Source: Blastococcus sp. Marseille-P5729
Lineage (GTDB): Bacteria > Actinomycetota > Actinomycetes > Mycobacteriales > Antricoccaceae
Assembly: GCF_900292035.1 (NCBI RefSeq)
Contig: NZ_OMPO01000002.1
Span: 434,001 to 498,000, forward strand
Length of the DNA: 64,000 nt
Reading direction: 5' to 3'
Shown here: positions 30,511-39,251 of the stretch, piece after piece
Position numbering within the stretch: the stretch's first letter is position 1
Layout of the letters: each line of letters starts with the position of its first letter
Program-made: the position numbers and the translations under genes
Notes under the pieces: generated by a model
The model's input: the letters and a program-made list of their open reading frames with translations, nothing else
What the model was told of the DNA's origin: nothing
The model's database searches: none

Positions 30511-31145
30511 GGAAGGATCGTCCAGTGAAGATCCTCCGCCGAGTCGATCCGGCTAGGAACGGAGGCGTCTTGTTGGCGGGTGTGGTCCTGGATCAGATGC
30601 ATCTGAACTACCTCGGCCGCTCGACGAATCTGCTCCACGATCCCCCCGGCGGGTATGTCCAGCGGCGAGGAGATCCGGTCGGCTACACGGTCGACATAGA
30701 AGCCAGCCTGCTTGTCGAGGTTCCGCTGCCGCGCCAACCCATGGAACGTCTCCAAGTCCGGCAACTGGTAGTACTCGATCCGACGGTCTGGGTCCCAGAA
30801 GCCACCCAGACCTGACGCAAACTGCTCCGCCACCTGCAGCTTTTCTGCATGTGGTGCGCGGGTGGTGCGTAGGCCGTCCGGAACCCGAACCAGGCCAGGT
30901 TCGTGAGGCTGCACCCCGTAGAGGCCCAAAGGCGCACTCCACTCCCACTCGGCGGCCTCGTAAAGCCAGCGTGCCTTCGCCACTTCCTCCATCGCGAGCA
31001 CCAGGAGCGCCTGAGCCCGGCCGGCACTGCCCCGGTCCGCCAGGGCGTGGGCATCCTCCACAAGCGCCACCGCGTTCGCCATCAGGGACTTCCACCATCG
31101 GCGCGCGAAGTCTGCGCTGACCTCTTCAACCTGCGGCTCGCCCAT
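30444..31145 (-). CDS. AbiV-family abortive-infection (HEPN) protein, element cargo
   Basis: The 233-residue protein matches the AbiV/HEPN pattern: an early helix ANAVALVEDAHALADRG, the helix RAQALLVLAMEEVAKARWLY near residues 45-64, and the later signature RNLDKQAGFYVDRV. AbiV of Lactococcus stops phage late-gene translation and kills the infection. HEPN proteins often carry an RX4-6H RNase motif; RTTRAPH near residue 95 is a candidate but unproven. The ATG at 31145 has GATACT six bases upstream and no ribosome site, so it may be leaderless; a TTG at 31184 would lie inside the inverted repeat. It converges on the transposase with a 67-base overlap. Confidence 0.78.
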   Translation of the reverse strand: MGEPQVEEVSADFARRWWKSLMANAVALVEDAHALADRGSAGRAQALLVLAMEEVAKARWLYEAAEWEWSAPLGLYGVQPHEPGLVRVPDGLRTTRAPHAEKLQVAEQFASGLGGFWDPDRRIEYYQLPDLETFHGLARQRNLDKQAGFYVDRVADRISSPLDIPAGGIVEQIRRAAEVVQMHLIQDHTRQQDASVPSRIDSAEDLHWTILPYSDPEFFTEEPPGVGVEVTEE

Positions 31146-31172
31146 GCAGCGAGTATCTCGCGTCACCGGCCG

Positions 31173-31201
31173 ATCCTCGATCAACGTCTCCGGTCAGTAC
31201 A
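31173..31201 (-). repeat. Right terminal inverted repeat of the IS481-type element
   Basis: Read on the minus strand it begins TGTACTGACCGGAGACGTTG and matches the left end at 25 of 29 positions. It lies 28 bases upstream of the abiV-like ATG. Confidence 0.85.
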
Positions 31202-31207
31202 GCTAGC
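31202..31207. repeat. Right target-site duplication GCTAGC
   Basis: GCTAGC follows the CA end of the element and matches the left copy at 28343-28348. Confidence 0.8.
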
Positions 31208-31217
31208 GGCAGCAACC

Positions 31218-33167
31218 CTACCGGTGGTGCGCCGTCCGACCGCGCCGTCCGCCGGCGATGGCCAGCAGCCCAGCGGCGATCAACGCGAACGCGACGCTGC
31301 CCAGCCCGCCCGCCTCGACGCCGGTCTGGGCGAGCGACGGCTTACCGGTCGGGGGCTGCGGCTGCGGACCGATCGGCTGCGGGTTCCCTGGCGTTCCCGG
31401 GTTCCCCGGGTTCTTCGGCTCCGGCGTGTACGCGTGGTACGGATTGTCGTCGTCCACCGGCTTGTCGGTGAGCTGACCCTTGCCCGTCACCGACGCCACA
31501 TCCGTATGGGGCTCACCCGGCTGCACACCCGTCAGCTGGGCCGTGCACGTGAACGACGCATCGACCGCGAACGGGCCCGCCCATGTGGTGCCCGCTGAAC
31601 CATCCGGGAACGCGCAGCTCAGATCGGACACCGCGCCCGAACCTGCGGTCACCTCATCGCTCACCACCACATCGACCAACGGCTCGTCACCGTCGTTCGT
31701 GATCGTGAACACCAGATCGGTCGAGCCGTCCGGCAGCAGCACGCTCTGCTCGACCGTGTCCGCGTCGTTGCCGGCGGCGTCCTTCTTCACGATGTCCACG
31801 GACGGCTCGGGAGCCAGTTCCGCGGTGTTCGTGACCTCGACGTACGCCGTGGTCTGATCGCCGACGGTGATCGTCGCCGAGGTGCCGTCCGGAGCGATCT
31901 CGACGCCGGGGCTGCCTGCGGGGTTCGCGAAGACCGGAGCTCCCCACGTGATGCCCGGGACGGCCGGTGGGGTGGCCTCAGTGAGGGTCACGACCGTGCC
32001 GACCGGCAGGCCGTGCAGCTCTCCCGCCGCGCCGCCGGCAGTCACCGCGATCTTCTTGGTCGTGGCGACGCCGTCGACCGTGTAGGTCGCGAGCATGGTG
32101 AACTGAGCGTCGCCCGGAACCTGCGAGGCGCCGTCCCCCGCGATCGGCTGCTTCAGGACGCCGATCCCGCCGAAGCCCGGGCCGTCGGCGGTGCCGCCGC
32201 CCTGCGAGTTTCGGGTAACCGTGTCCTGCACGTGGGTCCCGGCGATTTCGGCGGTGTTCGAGTAGCTCTGCCCCACGTTGCTGTTGTCGGTCTTCGCGTA
32301 GTAGGTGATCCGGTAGAACTCGCCCGGGTCGATGGTGCCCGGCGCGAACACCGCCGTGAAGCCGTCCTTCGTCACGGTGAGGCTGACGCCGTCCGTGAAG
32401 GTCTCCCACGTCCCCTGCTGCGGGTTGGTCAGGACCTGCACCTCGACGGGCGGGGTGATCGACTGGCCAGGTGACATCGTGTCGGTCACGGTCACCGGGA
32501 TCGTGTTGTCGACCTTCGAACCGGGGATGAGGACCTGCCAGTGAATCACTGTGCGGTCGTCGTTACCGAACCATCCCCACTTGTCGATGTGCTCCGGGTA
32601 CTCGGGGGTGCCGGGCTCGATTCCCCCGTCGCCGGGGAGGTCGACGGGCACCTCGCCCGTCACGGTGCCGAAATCGACCGTCGTGCTCTCGGTCGCCTGC
32701 ACCGCCTGGGCGTTCACCCAGACGCTCCCGGCGAGGTAGTCATACTTTTGTGATCCGTCTGCGTCGAGCACGCCGTCGGTGAAGGTGCAGGTGACCGTGC
32801 TCGGGTCGCCGCCTGCGGTGCAGGCCGCGATCGTCGTCCCATCAGGATGCACGAGATTCCACGCGAGATTGACGGTCCTGAGCTCCGGCGGCAGCGTAAG
32901 CACAAAGCTGTCGCCTGGCTGGACCTGCACACCCTGGGTGTTGTAGTCGAACGACACCCTGGTCGACTGCCACTGGACCAGCGGATCGTCCGGGTCGTCG
33001 GTGCTGTCGTTCTCGATCGTGATGGAGCCCGTGTCTATCACCTGGCTCACGTCGGCGGCGCGCGCCGTGCTCGATATCGTCACCACCATTCCGAGCGCTA
33101 ATGCCGTGGCCATCGCGGCAGCGATAAGCCAGCGCACGAGATCCCGGGCAGAACGAATCCAACTCAT
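31218..33167 (-). CDS. Sortase-anchored surface protein (LAXTG), Ig-like repeats
   Basis: This 649-residue protein has a signal peptide (RRSAR-type basic start, hydrophobic core and ARA-A cleavage near residue 37). A long beta-rich region with Ig-like or DUF11/DUF5979-type repeats follows, such as TVTDTMSPGQSI, YSNTAEIAGT and FTITNDGDEPLVDVVVSDEV. A Pro-rich wall spacer (PGNPGTPGNPQPIGPQPQPP) leads to LAQTG at residues 612-616, a hydrophobic helix and a basic tail. LAXTG is the motif preferred by class E sortases of high-GC actinobacteria. The ATG at 33167 has AAGGGGGG upstream. Adhesion or wall architecture is likely; the ligand is unknown. No sortase gene is in the window. Confidence 0.85.
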   Translation of the reverse strand: MSWIRSARDLVRWLIAAAMATALALGMVVTISSTARAADVSQVIDTGSITIENDSTDDPDDPLVQWQSTRVSFDYNTQGVQVQPGDSFVLTLPPELRTVNLAWNLVHPDGTTIAACTAGGDPSTVTCTFTDGVLDADGSQKYDYLAGSVWVNAQAVQATESTTVDFGTVTGEVPVDLPGDGGIEPGTPEYPEHIDKWGWFGNDDRTVIHWQVLIPGSKVDNTIPVTVTDTMSPGQSITPPVEVQVLTNPQQGTWETFTDGVSLTVTKDGFTAVFAPGTIDPGEFYRITYYAKTDNSNVGQSYSNTAEIAGTHVQDTVTRNSQGGGTADGPGFGGIGVLKQPIAGDGASQVPGDAQFTMLATYTVDGVATTKKIAVTAGGAAGELHGLPVGTVVTLTEATPPAVPGITWGAPVFANPAGSPGVEIAPDGTSATITVGDQTTAYVEVTNTAELAPEPSVDIVKKDAAGNDADTVEQSVLLPDGSTDLVFTITNDGDEPLVDVVVSDEVTAGSGAVSDLSCAFPDGSAGTTWAGPFAVDASFTCTAQLTGVQPGEPHTDVASVTGKGQLTDKPVDDDNPYHAYTPEPKNPGNPGTPGNPQPIGPQPQPPTGKPSLAQTGVEAGGLGSVAFALIAAGLLAIAGGRRGRTAHHR

Positions 33168-33318
33168 ACGGCAGTGCCCCCCTTGACGATGCCCCACGCC
33201 CCCGCGTGAGCACCTGCTAGCCGCGTCTCGCGCGCCTAGATGCGTTAGTTATCGGTAGAAGGTTCACACGGATCGCACGGCGGGTCAAGGCCGACGCGGC
33301 CATACATCGCCTAGATCA

Positions 33319-34035
33319 CTAGATTCCGTGGACAGCGGCAATCGACTCTAGCGCCATCTCCACCATGTCTCCGAAGGACTCCTGGCGTTCCTGCGAGCTG
33401 GTCTCCTCGCCGGTCAGCAGGTGATCGGAGACGGTGACGATCGCCAGGCCCTTGCGCTGGAATTTCGCTGCAAGCGTGTACAGCGCCGCCGCCTCCATCT
33501 CCACCGCGAGGACGCCGTACTCCCCGGTGCGGCTGACCAGCTCGGCGCGGTCGTTGTAGAAGGAGTCCGAGGAGATGATGTTGCCGACGTGCATCGGCAT
33601 GCCTCGCTCGTCGCCGACGGCGTAGGCCGCCTGCAACAGCTCGAAGTCCGCGATCGGGGCGAAGTCGACACCCTCGAAGCGCAGCCGGTTGATGTTGGAG
33701 TCGGTGCAGGCAGCCTGCGCCAGGATGACGTCGCGGATCTTCACCCGCTCCTGCATCGCGCCGGCCGACCCAACGCGGACGACCGACTGCACGTCGTAGT
33801 CCTTGAACAGCTCGGTGCAGTAGATCGAGAACGACGGCAGTCCCATGCCGGAGCCTTGGGCCGATATCTCCATGCCCTTGTAGATCCCGGTGTAGCCCAG
33901 CATGTTGCGCACATCGGTGTACTGCTTGGCGTCTTCGAGGTAGTTCTCGGCGATCCACTTCGCCCGCAGTGGGTCACCGGGCATGAGGACGTAGGGCGCG
34001 ATCTGACCGGGCTCAGCCCCGATGTGAATACTCAT
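33319..34035 (-). CDS. deoD: Purine-nucleoside phosphorylase, DeoD type
   Basis: DeoD splits purine nucleosides with phosphate to base and ribose-1-phosphate in nucleoside salvage. The 238-residue protein has the hexameric-family start IHIGAEPGQIAPYVLMPGDPLRAKWIA, the VRVGSAGAM phosphate/ribose region and AVEMEAAALYTLA. TAGGCT stands six bases before the ATG at 34035, supporting a leaderless start. It is not coupled to neighbours, which are an LAXTG protein downstream and an unknown membrane protein upstream. Confidence 0.96.
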   Translation of the reverse strand: MSIHIGAEPGQIAPYVLMPGDPLRAKWIAENYLEDAKQYTDVRNMLGYTGIYKGMEISAQGSGMGLPSFSIYCTELFKDYDVQSVVRVGSAGAMQERVKIRDVILAQAACTDSNINRLRFEGVDFAPIADFELLQAAYAVGDERGMPMHVGNIISSDSFYNDRAELVSRTGEYGVLAVEMEAAALYTLAAKFQRKGLAIVTVSDHLLTGEETSSQERQESFGDMVEMALESIAAVHGI

Positions 34036-34041
34036 GAGCTC

Positions 34042-34047
34042 AGCCTA
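34042..34047 (-). promoter_or_regulatory. -10 box TAGGCT of leaderless deoD
   Basis: On the minus strand TAGGCT is followed by six bases and then the deoD ATG, with no ribosome-binding site. Confidence 0.6.
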
Positions 34048-34076
34048 GAGGCGGGCGGCACCCGCGCTGCAGCAGG

Positions 34077-34814
34077 TCAGCCCGTGTAGGCGCAGACGTC
34101 CTCGTAGCTCATCTCGAAGTCCTCCAAGACCTCCTTCGCGTCCGGCTCGTACGGCGCGTCGATCTGGCAAACCCGGAAACCGTCACCATCGTCCAGCAGG
34201 GCCACTGCCAACTCGCCCTGGTCGGCGGGAATGTCGTCGGGCAGCTCGTCGAGCTCCCAGATCACGACCGCCAGCTCGACGTCGTCGACCGCCTTGGTTG
34301 CCGAATCGGTGGCGTTGCCCTCGCTGAAGGTCACGCCCAGGTCCTGGGCCCCGCCGTCCATGATGTCGTCGATGTCGTCCTCGACCTCGCCCCGGGCGTT
34401 GTCCTTCATGCCTTCCTCGTCCATGGCGTCCACCGCCTCGAAGAACGACATGGTGACCTCCTCGGGGCCTGGGGCGCTGACCGTCGTCGAGGAGCCGGCC
34501 TCCGTCCCATTGCCCGAGTCGTCATCGCGCAGCAGGAAGAATAGCCCGAGGCCGGCAGCCAGGGCGACCACGAGGCCGGTCGCGATCCAGATCGGCAGCT
34601 TCGAGCGCTGCGGCGGTGGGCCGTATCCCCCGGGCCCTGGTTGGCCGCCGTACGGCCCGGGCTGGGGGCCCGGCTGACCGCCGTACTGCGGTCCGTAGCT
34701 CGGGCCTGTGGGATAGGAGACCTCGTACTGCTGACCGTAGGGATCTGGCTGGCCGGGACCGTGACCGTAGGGGGCCGGCTGCTGGGGACCATAGGGCGGG
34801 TTGGGCTGGTTCAT
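34077..34814 (-). CDS. Membrane-anchored protein with Pro/Gly/Tyr-rich N-terminus
   Basis: The 245-residue protein has a cytoplasmic tail of about 70 residues made of P, G, Q and Y repeats (PYGPQQPAPYG-like), one membrane helix near residues 73-95 (PIWIATGLVVALAAGLGLFF), and an acidic extracytoplasmic domain with the pattern of a DUF4878-type lumazine-like fold (MSFFEAVDAMDEEGMKDNA). Two cysteines near the end (VCQI, DVCAY) may form a disulphide. The ATG at 34814 has a GGAGGT site. Such proteins are common in actinobacteria and have no assigned function. It lies between truA and deoD. Confidence 0.75.
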   Translation of the reverse strand: MNQPNPPYGPQQPAPYGHGPGQPDPYGQQYEVSYPTGPSYGPQYGGQPGPQPGPYGGQPGPGGYGPPPQRSKLPIWIATGLVVALAAGLGLFFLLRDDDSGNGTEAGSSTTVSAPGPEEVTMSFFEAVDAMDEEGMKDNARGEVEDDIDDIMDGGAQDLGVTFSEGNATDSATKAVDDVELAVVIWELDELPDDIPADQGELAVALLDDGDGFRVCQIDAPYEPDAKEVLEDFEMSYEDVCAYTG

Positions 34815-34831
34815 CGCGCTACCTCCGCGTC

Positions 34832-34847
34832 AGGGGCTGTTGCCCCT
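34832..34847 (-). terminator. Small hairpin after truA
   Basis: AGGGGC, TGTT, GCCCCT is a perfect 6-bp stem 38 bases after the truA stop and just upstream of the next gene's ribosome site. It could be a weak terminator. Confidence 0.4.
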
Positions 34848-34884
34848 TCGATGGCAGGGGTGCGCCGACGGATCCGCGGACCGG

Positions 34885-35760
34885 TCATTCCTGGTCGCGG
34901 CGATTGCGGGTGACGCGATTGCGGGCGGCCAGCTGGTCGTCCGGGGGGTACTCGACCGCGACCAGAGTGAGCCCCTTGGCCGGCGCGACCGCGATCTCGC
35001 TCGAGCGCTCCTGCCGCGCCAGCAGTCCTGCCGGCCAGTCGACGGGCTTGCGTCCCTCCCCGACCGCGACCAGCGCGCCGACCAGCGAGCGCACCATCGA
35101 ATGGCAGAAGGCATCAGCCTGGACGTCAGCACGGATCACGCCGTCGCGCTCGCGGCCCCAGTCCAGGCGCAGCAGCGTGCGGATCGTCGTTGCGTCCGCA
35201 CGCCTCTTGCAGTACGCCGCGAAGTCGTGCAACCCCCGCAGCTGCTCGGAGGCGGCCTGCATGAGCGCGGTGTCCAACGGGCGGGGCCAGTGGACGACGT
35301 CCTGCCGGCGCAGCGGGTCGACGCCCCATTCCCGGTCGCTGATCCGGTAGGCATAGCTGCGCGAGAGCCCGGAGAACCGGGCATCGAAGTCTGGGGGCGC
35401 CTCGCTGATGCCGGTCACGCGGACGTCCGGCGGCAGCAGGCCGGCCAGCCGCCGCAGCAGCAAGCGCTCGTGGCTCGCAAACAGCTCGGCGGGCAAGTCC
35501 AGGTGAGCGACCTGCCCGCTGGCGTGGACACCAGCGTCGGTGCGCCCGGCGACGACGAGTCGTACCGGGCGGCGCAGGATCATCCGCAGCGTGGTCTGCA
35601 GGATTCCGCAGACGGTACGACGGTCGGGCTGAGGTGCCCAGCCTGAGAAGTCGGTGCCGTCATAGGCGATCTCCAGCCGCAGGCGTACCTGCGGCGGATG
35701 CGGCAGGAGCCCGCCACCCTCATGGGTGACGGGCTCCTGGCGGGGGTTGCTAGAGGGCAT
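34885..35760 (-). CDS. truA: tRNA pseudouridine(38-40) synthase TruA
   Basis: TruA makes pseudouridine at positions 38-40 of the tRNA anticodon arm. The 291-residue protein has the family core [19 protein letters not shown] and the catalytic aspartate in [16 protein letters not shown], then FHD/CHSMVR-type motifs ([18 protein letters not shown]). The ATG at 35760 overlaps the rplQ stop by 11 bases; there is no good later ATG, GTG or TTG before the conserved core. The first 25 codons contain a 16-bp hairpin that looks like the rplQ operon terminator, so expression may depend on read-through or coupling. Confidence 0.93.
   Translation of the reverse strand: MPSSNPRQEPVTHEGGGLLPHPPQVRLRLEIAYDGTDFSGWAPQPDRRTVCGILQTTLRMILRRPVRLVVAGRTDAGVHASGQVAHLDLPAELFASHERLLLRRLAGLLPPDVRVTGISEAPPDFDARFSGLSRSYAYRISDREWGVDPLRRQDVVHWPRPLDTALMQAASEQLRGLHDFAAYCKRRADATTIRTLLRLDWGRERDGVIRADVQADAFCHSMVRSLVGALVAVGEGRKPVDWPAGLLARQERSSEIAVAPAKGLTLVAVEYPPDDQLAARNRVTRNRRDQE
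35704..35739 (-). terminator. Hairpin after rplQ, inside the 5' end of truA
   Basis: The arms CAGGAGCCCGCCACCC (35704-35719) and GGGTGACGGGCTCCTG (35724-35739) pair at 15 of 16 positions around a TCAT loop. The hairpin starts 10 bases after the rplQ stop, where a ribosomal operon terminator is expected, but it is also within truA codons 8-19. Confidence 0.8.
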
Positions 35761-36391
35761 CCCGGGTGTTTACCTCTGCGGCGGGTCCACCCTGCGCCGG
35801 CTTGCTGGCCGCCGCGTCGAGCGCTGCGTCGTCGGCTGCCTCTGCCTTGGCGACGTCCTCGGCGGCGCCAGCCTCGGCCTCGACGGCCTCCTCCTGCGCC
35901 TCCGCCTCGGCGGCGTCGTCCTGCGCTGCCTCGTCGTCCTTGGCGTCGTCCGAGGCGGCTGGCTTGGGCTGGTCCTTCTCGAACTTCGATCCGCGTGCGG
36001 CCTCGGCCTCGCGCACGACCTTGGTCGTCGCCGAGGCCTCCTCGACCAGCTCGATGATCGCCATCGGCGCGTTGTCGCCCTTGCGGGGACCGACCTTGAT
36101 GATCCGGGTGTAGCCACCCGGACGGTCGATGTAGCGCGGGCCGATCTCGGCGAACAGGTGGTGGACGACGTCCTTGTCGCGGATCGTCGACATCACGATG
36201 CGGCGGGCGTGCAGGTCGCCACGGCGGGCGAAGGTGATCAGTCGCTCTGCGAGCGGACGCAGACGCTTGGCCTTGGCCTCGGTGGTGGTGATCCGGCCGT
36301 GCTCGAACAGCGAGGTCGCAAGGTTGGCCAGCATCAGCTTCTGGTGCGATGGACTGCCGCCGAAACGGGTGCCCTTGGTGGGCGTGGGCAT
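35750..36391 (-). CDS. rplQ: 50S ribosomal protein L17 with acidic Ala-rich tail
   Basis: L17 lies at the exit-tunnel side of the large subunit. The first 125 residues are a normal L17 ([44 protein letters not shown]). About 85 further residues, rich in Ala, Glu and Asp, form a low-complexity tail, as in other actinobacterial L17 proteins but near the long end. It follows rpoA and is the last gene of the alpha operon before truA. Confidence 0.97.
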   Translation of the reverse strand: MPTPTKGTRFGGSPSHQKLMLANLATSLFEHGRITTTEAKAKRLRPLAERLITFARRGDLHARRIVMSTIRDKDVVHHLFAEIGPRYIDRPGGYTRIIKVGPRKGDNAPMAIIELVEEASATTKVVREAEAARGSKFEKDQPKPAASDDAKDDEAAQDDAAEAEAQEEAVEAEAGAAEDVAKAEAADDAALDAAASKPAQGGPAAEVNTRDAL

Positions 36392-36452
36392 GATCGGTGC
36401 TCCTGTCGGTTACTGCGGTGAGAAGTGGTGGGTGCGGCGTACCGCGGTCGAG

Positions 36453-37496
36453 CTAGAGCTCTTCGGTCTCGGCGTAGTCAGCCTCGCCGGCGCCGGCGTC
36501 GGAGAAGCCGGTGTCGAACTCGTCGTCGTAGATCCCGCTGATCTGCGAGGGATCGAACGGCGAGGAGTCCTTCAGGCCCAGCCCCATGCCGTGCAGCTTG
36601 AGCTTGACCTCGTCGATCGACTTCTGGCCGAAGTTGCGGATGTCGAGCAGGTCGGCCTCGCTCCGCGAGACCAGCTCGCCGACGGTGTGGATGCCCTCGC
36701 GCTTGAGGCAGTTGAACGAGCGCACGGTGAGGTCCATGTCCTCGATCGGCATCGTGTACGAGGCGAGGTCGGCGGCCTCGGACGGCGACGGTCCGACCTC
36801 GATGCCCTCGGCCTCGACGTTGAGCTCATGGAACAGACCGAACAGCTCGACAAGGGTGCGCCCGGCCGAGGCGATCGCATCACGCGGGGTGATCGACGGC
36901 TTGGTCTCGACGTCCACCACGAGACGATCGAAGTCGGTGCGCTGCTCGACGCGGGTGGCCTCGACGTTGTAGCTGACCTTCATGACCGGGGAGTAGATCG
37001 AGTCGACCGGGATGCGGCCGATCTCCTGGCCCTGCTGCTTGTTCTGCGGGGCCGGCACGTAGCCGCGGCCACGCTCGACGGTCAGCTCGATCTCGAGCGT
37101 GCCCTTCTTGTTGAGGGTGCCGATGCGCAGGTCGGGGTTGTGCACGGTGACGCCCGCCGGCGCGGCGATGTCGCCGGCGGTAACCTCGCCGGGGCCCTGC
37201 TTGCGCAGGACGATGGTGACCGGCTCGTCCTCCTCGGAGGAGACGACGAGCTCCTTGAGGTTGAGGATCAGCTCGGTGACGTCCTCCTTCAGGCCCGGGA
37301 CGGTCTGGAACTCGTGGAGGACGCCGTCGATCTTGATGCTGGTGATGGCAGCACCGGGGATCGAGGACAGGAGGGTGCGGCGCAGGGAGTTGCCGAGGGT
37401 GTAGCCGAAGCCGGGCTCGAGCGGTTCGATGATGAACTTCGAGCGGAGGTCGTCGACGCGCTCTTCGGTGACGGTAGGACGCTGCGAGATGAGCAC
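36453..37496 (-). CDS. rpoA: RNA polymerase subunit alpha
   Basis: Alpha starts assembly of RNA polymerase and contacts UP elements and activators. The 347-residue protein has the N-terminal dimerisation domain ([30 protein letters not shown]), a flexible linker and the C-terminal domain with [35 protein letters not shown], followed by an acidic tail. Start is GTG at 37496. It lies between rpsD and rplQ in the alpha operon. Confidence 0.98.
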   Translation of the reverse strand: MLISQRPTVTEERVDDLRSKFIIEPLEPGFGYTLGNSLRRTLLSSIPGAAITSIKIDGVLHEFQTVPGLKEDVTELILNLKELVVSSEEDEPVTIVLRKQGPGEVTAGDIAAPAGVTVHNPDLRIGTLNKKGTLEIELTVERGRGYVPAPQNKQQGQEIGRIPVDSIYSPVMKVSYNVEATRVEQRTDFDRLVVDVETKPSITPRDAIASAGRTLVELFGLFHELNVEAEGIEVGPSPSEAADLASYTMPIEDMDLTVRSFNCLKREGIHTVGELVSRSEADLLDIRNFGQKSIDEVKLKLHGMGLGLKDSSPFDPSQISGIYDDEFDTGFSDAGAGEADYAETEEL

Positions 37497-37597
37497 AGAG
37501 TTTTCCTTTCTGGCGATCGCCCGCTATATGACGATCAGCGCGGTGCGCGCCCCGGGAGAGGCATGCGGCAGGCCCGGGGCCGCACCGAGGTGAATGA

Positions 37598-38203
37598 CTA
37601 CTTCGAGTAGAGCTCGACGATGAGTTGTTCCTGCACGGGGATCTCGATCTGTGCGCGCTCGGGGAGCTGGTGCACGAGAACCTGCAGCGTGTTCGGGTTG
37701 ACGTGCAGCCAGGCCGGCACCGGGCGCTCACCCTGAGTGGCCTTGGCGATCTCGAACGGCGTGGTCGACAGCGACTTCGGCTTAACCTCGATGATGTCGT
37801 ACTGGGACACGCGGTAGCTCGGGATGTTGACCTTCTGGCCGTTCACCGTGAAGTGCGCGTGCGAGACCAGCTGGCGCGCCTGGCGGCGGGTACGCGCGAT
37901 GCCCGCGCGGTAGATGACGTTGTCGAGCCGAGACTCGAGGATCTGCAGCAGGTTGTCACCGGTCTTGCCCTGACGGCGGACCGCCTCCTCGTAGTAGCGG
38001 CGGAACTGCTTCTCCAGGACGCCGTAGGAGTACTTCGCCTTCTGCTTCTCCTGCATCTGGAGGCGGTATTCGCTTTCCTTGATGCGGATGCGGCCGTGCT
38101 GGCCCGGTGGGTAGGGACGACGCTCGAAGGACTGGTCGCCGCCGATCAGATCGACGCCCAGTCGACGCGAGATGCGGGTTGCGGGGCCTGTGTAACGTGC
38201 CAT
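37598..38203 (-). CDS. rpsD: 30S ribosomal protein S4
   Basis: S4 binds 16S rRNA early in assembly. The 201-residue protein begins MARYTGPATRISRRLGVDL, lacks the N-terminal zinc cysteines, and has the S4 RNA-binding domain RLDNVIYRAGIARTRRQARQLVSHAHFTVNG. The frame is open further upstream; Met at 38203 gives the family start and follows rpsK by 26 bases. Confidence 0.98.
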   Translation of the reverse strand: MARYTGPATRISRRLGVDLIGGDQSFERRPYPPGQHGRIRIKESEYRLQMQEKQKAKYSYGVLEKQFRRYYEEAVRRQGKTGDNLLQILESRLDNVIYRAGIARTRRQARQLVSHAHFTVNGQKVNIPSYRVSQYDIIEVKPKSLSTTPFEIAKATQGERPVPAWLHVNPNTLQVLVHQLPERAQIEIPVQEQLIVELYSK

Positions 38204-38229
38204 GTTCTGTACCTGATTACCTTCCCGCG

Positions 38230-38631
38230 TTAGACGCGACGACGCTTCTTCGGACGGCAGCCGTTGTGCGCCTGCGGGGTCACATCGGAGATGGTGCCGA
38301 CCTCGAGGCCGGCGGCGGTGAGCGACCGGATCGCGGTCTCGCGGCCCGAGCCCGGGCCCTTGACGAACACGTCGACCTTCTTCATGCCGTGCTCCTGCGC
38401 CTTGCGGGCAGCGTTCTCGGCTGCCATCTGCGCGGCGAATGGGGTCGACTTGCGCGAGCCCTTGAAGCCGACGTGGCCGGCCGAGGCCCATGAGATGACC
38501 GCACCGGTCGGATCGGTGATCGACACGATCGTGTTGTTGAAGGTGCTCTTGATGTGGGCCTGACCCACGGCGATGTTCTTCTTTTCCTTACGACGGACCT
38601 TCTTGACGCCCGCGCGTGCTTTTGGAGGCAT
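38230..38631 (-). CDS. rpsK: 30S ribosomal protein S11
   Basis: S11 forms part of the platform near the mRNA exit. The 133-residue protein has [21 protein letters not shown] and the conserved end [32 protein letters not shown]. It lies between rpsM and rpsD in the alpha operon. Confidence 0.98.
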   Translation of the reverse strand: MPPKARAGVKKVRRKEKKNIAVGQAHIKSTFNNTIVSITDPTGAVISWASAGHVGFKGSRKSTPFAAQMAAENAARKAQEHGMKKVDVFVKGPGSGRETAIRSLTAAGLEVGTISDVTPQAHNGCRPKKRRRV

Positions 38632-38689
38632 GTGGCCTTCTACTCCAGAGTTCTAAGGGTGAGCTTGGTCGATGAGGTGAGAGAAGCTG

Positions 38690-39061
38690 TTACTTCTTCT
38701 TCTTGCCCGAGATCGTCTTCTTCGGGCCCTTGCGGGTGCGCGCGTTGGTGCGGGTGCGCTGTCCGTGGACGGGAAGGCCGCGACGGTGCCGGATGCCCTG
38801 GTAGCAACCGATCTCCATCTTGCGGCGGATGTCGGCCTGCACCTCGCGGCGCAGGTCACCTTCGACCTTGAGGTTGTTGTCGATGTACTCGCGCAGCTTG
38901 ATGAGGTCCTCGTCGGTGAGGTCCTTGACGCGGGTGCTGCCGTCGACGCCGGTCGCCGCGAGCGCCTGCTCGGACGACGTACGGCCGACACCGAAGATGT
39001 AGGTCAGGGCGATGACCGTGCGCTTCTCGCGCGGGAGGTCGACGCCGGAGATGCGTGCCAT
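38690..39061 (-). CDS. rpsM: 30S ribosomal protein S13
   Basis: S13 in the head of the small subunit bridges to the large subunit and the P-site tRNA. The 123-residue protein starts [25 protein letters not shown] and ends with the basic [17 protein letters not shown] segment. It follows rpmJ after a 190-base spacer. Confidence 0.98.
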   Translation of the reverse strand: MARISGVDLPREKRTVIALTYIFGVGRTSSEQALAATGVDGSTRVKDLTDEDLIKLREYIDNNLKVEGDLRREVQADIRRKMEIGCYQGIRHRRGLPVHGQRTRTNARTRKGPKKTISGKKKK

Positions 39062-39165
39062 GTGCTCGTGGCTCCTTGTGGGCTCGTGGCCCGGTGTTGT
39101 TACGAGGTGTGGACCTGCCTCCCGGGCCAGCCACAGCCCGGCCCCGGCCTCGTAAAACCGGGGGT

Positions 39166-39180
39166 CTCCCCCGAGGGGAG
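39166..39180 (-). terminator. Small hairpin in the rpmJ-rpsM spacer
   Basis: CTCCCC, CGA, GGGGAG forms a 6-bp stem in the 190-base gap between rpmJ and rpsM. The gap is unusually long for this operon; the hairpin may attenuate or be a processing site. Confidence 0.4.
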
Positions 39181-39251
39181 TCGGTAGATCCTATTTCCTT
39201 GTGGTGGTGCTGGTGCCGTCGGCGTACGCCTCGGGCGGTCGCGCCGTCCTG

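Larger units (their letters stand above)
28349..31201. mobile_element. IS481-family element with passenger genes (tetR, doxX-like, abiV-like)
   Basis: The 2,853-bp unit begins TGTACT and ends AGTACA, has 29-bp terminal inverted repeats (25 of 29 identical) and is flanked by a GCTAGC duplication. Inside are a TetR gene, a divergent DoxX-like gene that overlaps an IS481-family transposase by ATGA, and an AbiV-type gene converging on the transposase. Ordinary IS481 elements are near 1 kb with one gene, so three genes here are cargo. The transposase frame is broken by one missing base, so the copy may be immobile unless helped in trans. Confidence 0.85.

Noticed and set aside
31146-31184. TTG start at 31184 for the AbiV-like gene
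   Set aside because: It would begin within the terminal inverted repeat and add 13 residues with no AbiV similarity; the ATG at 31145 fits the family start better.
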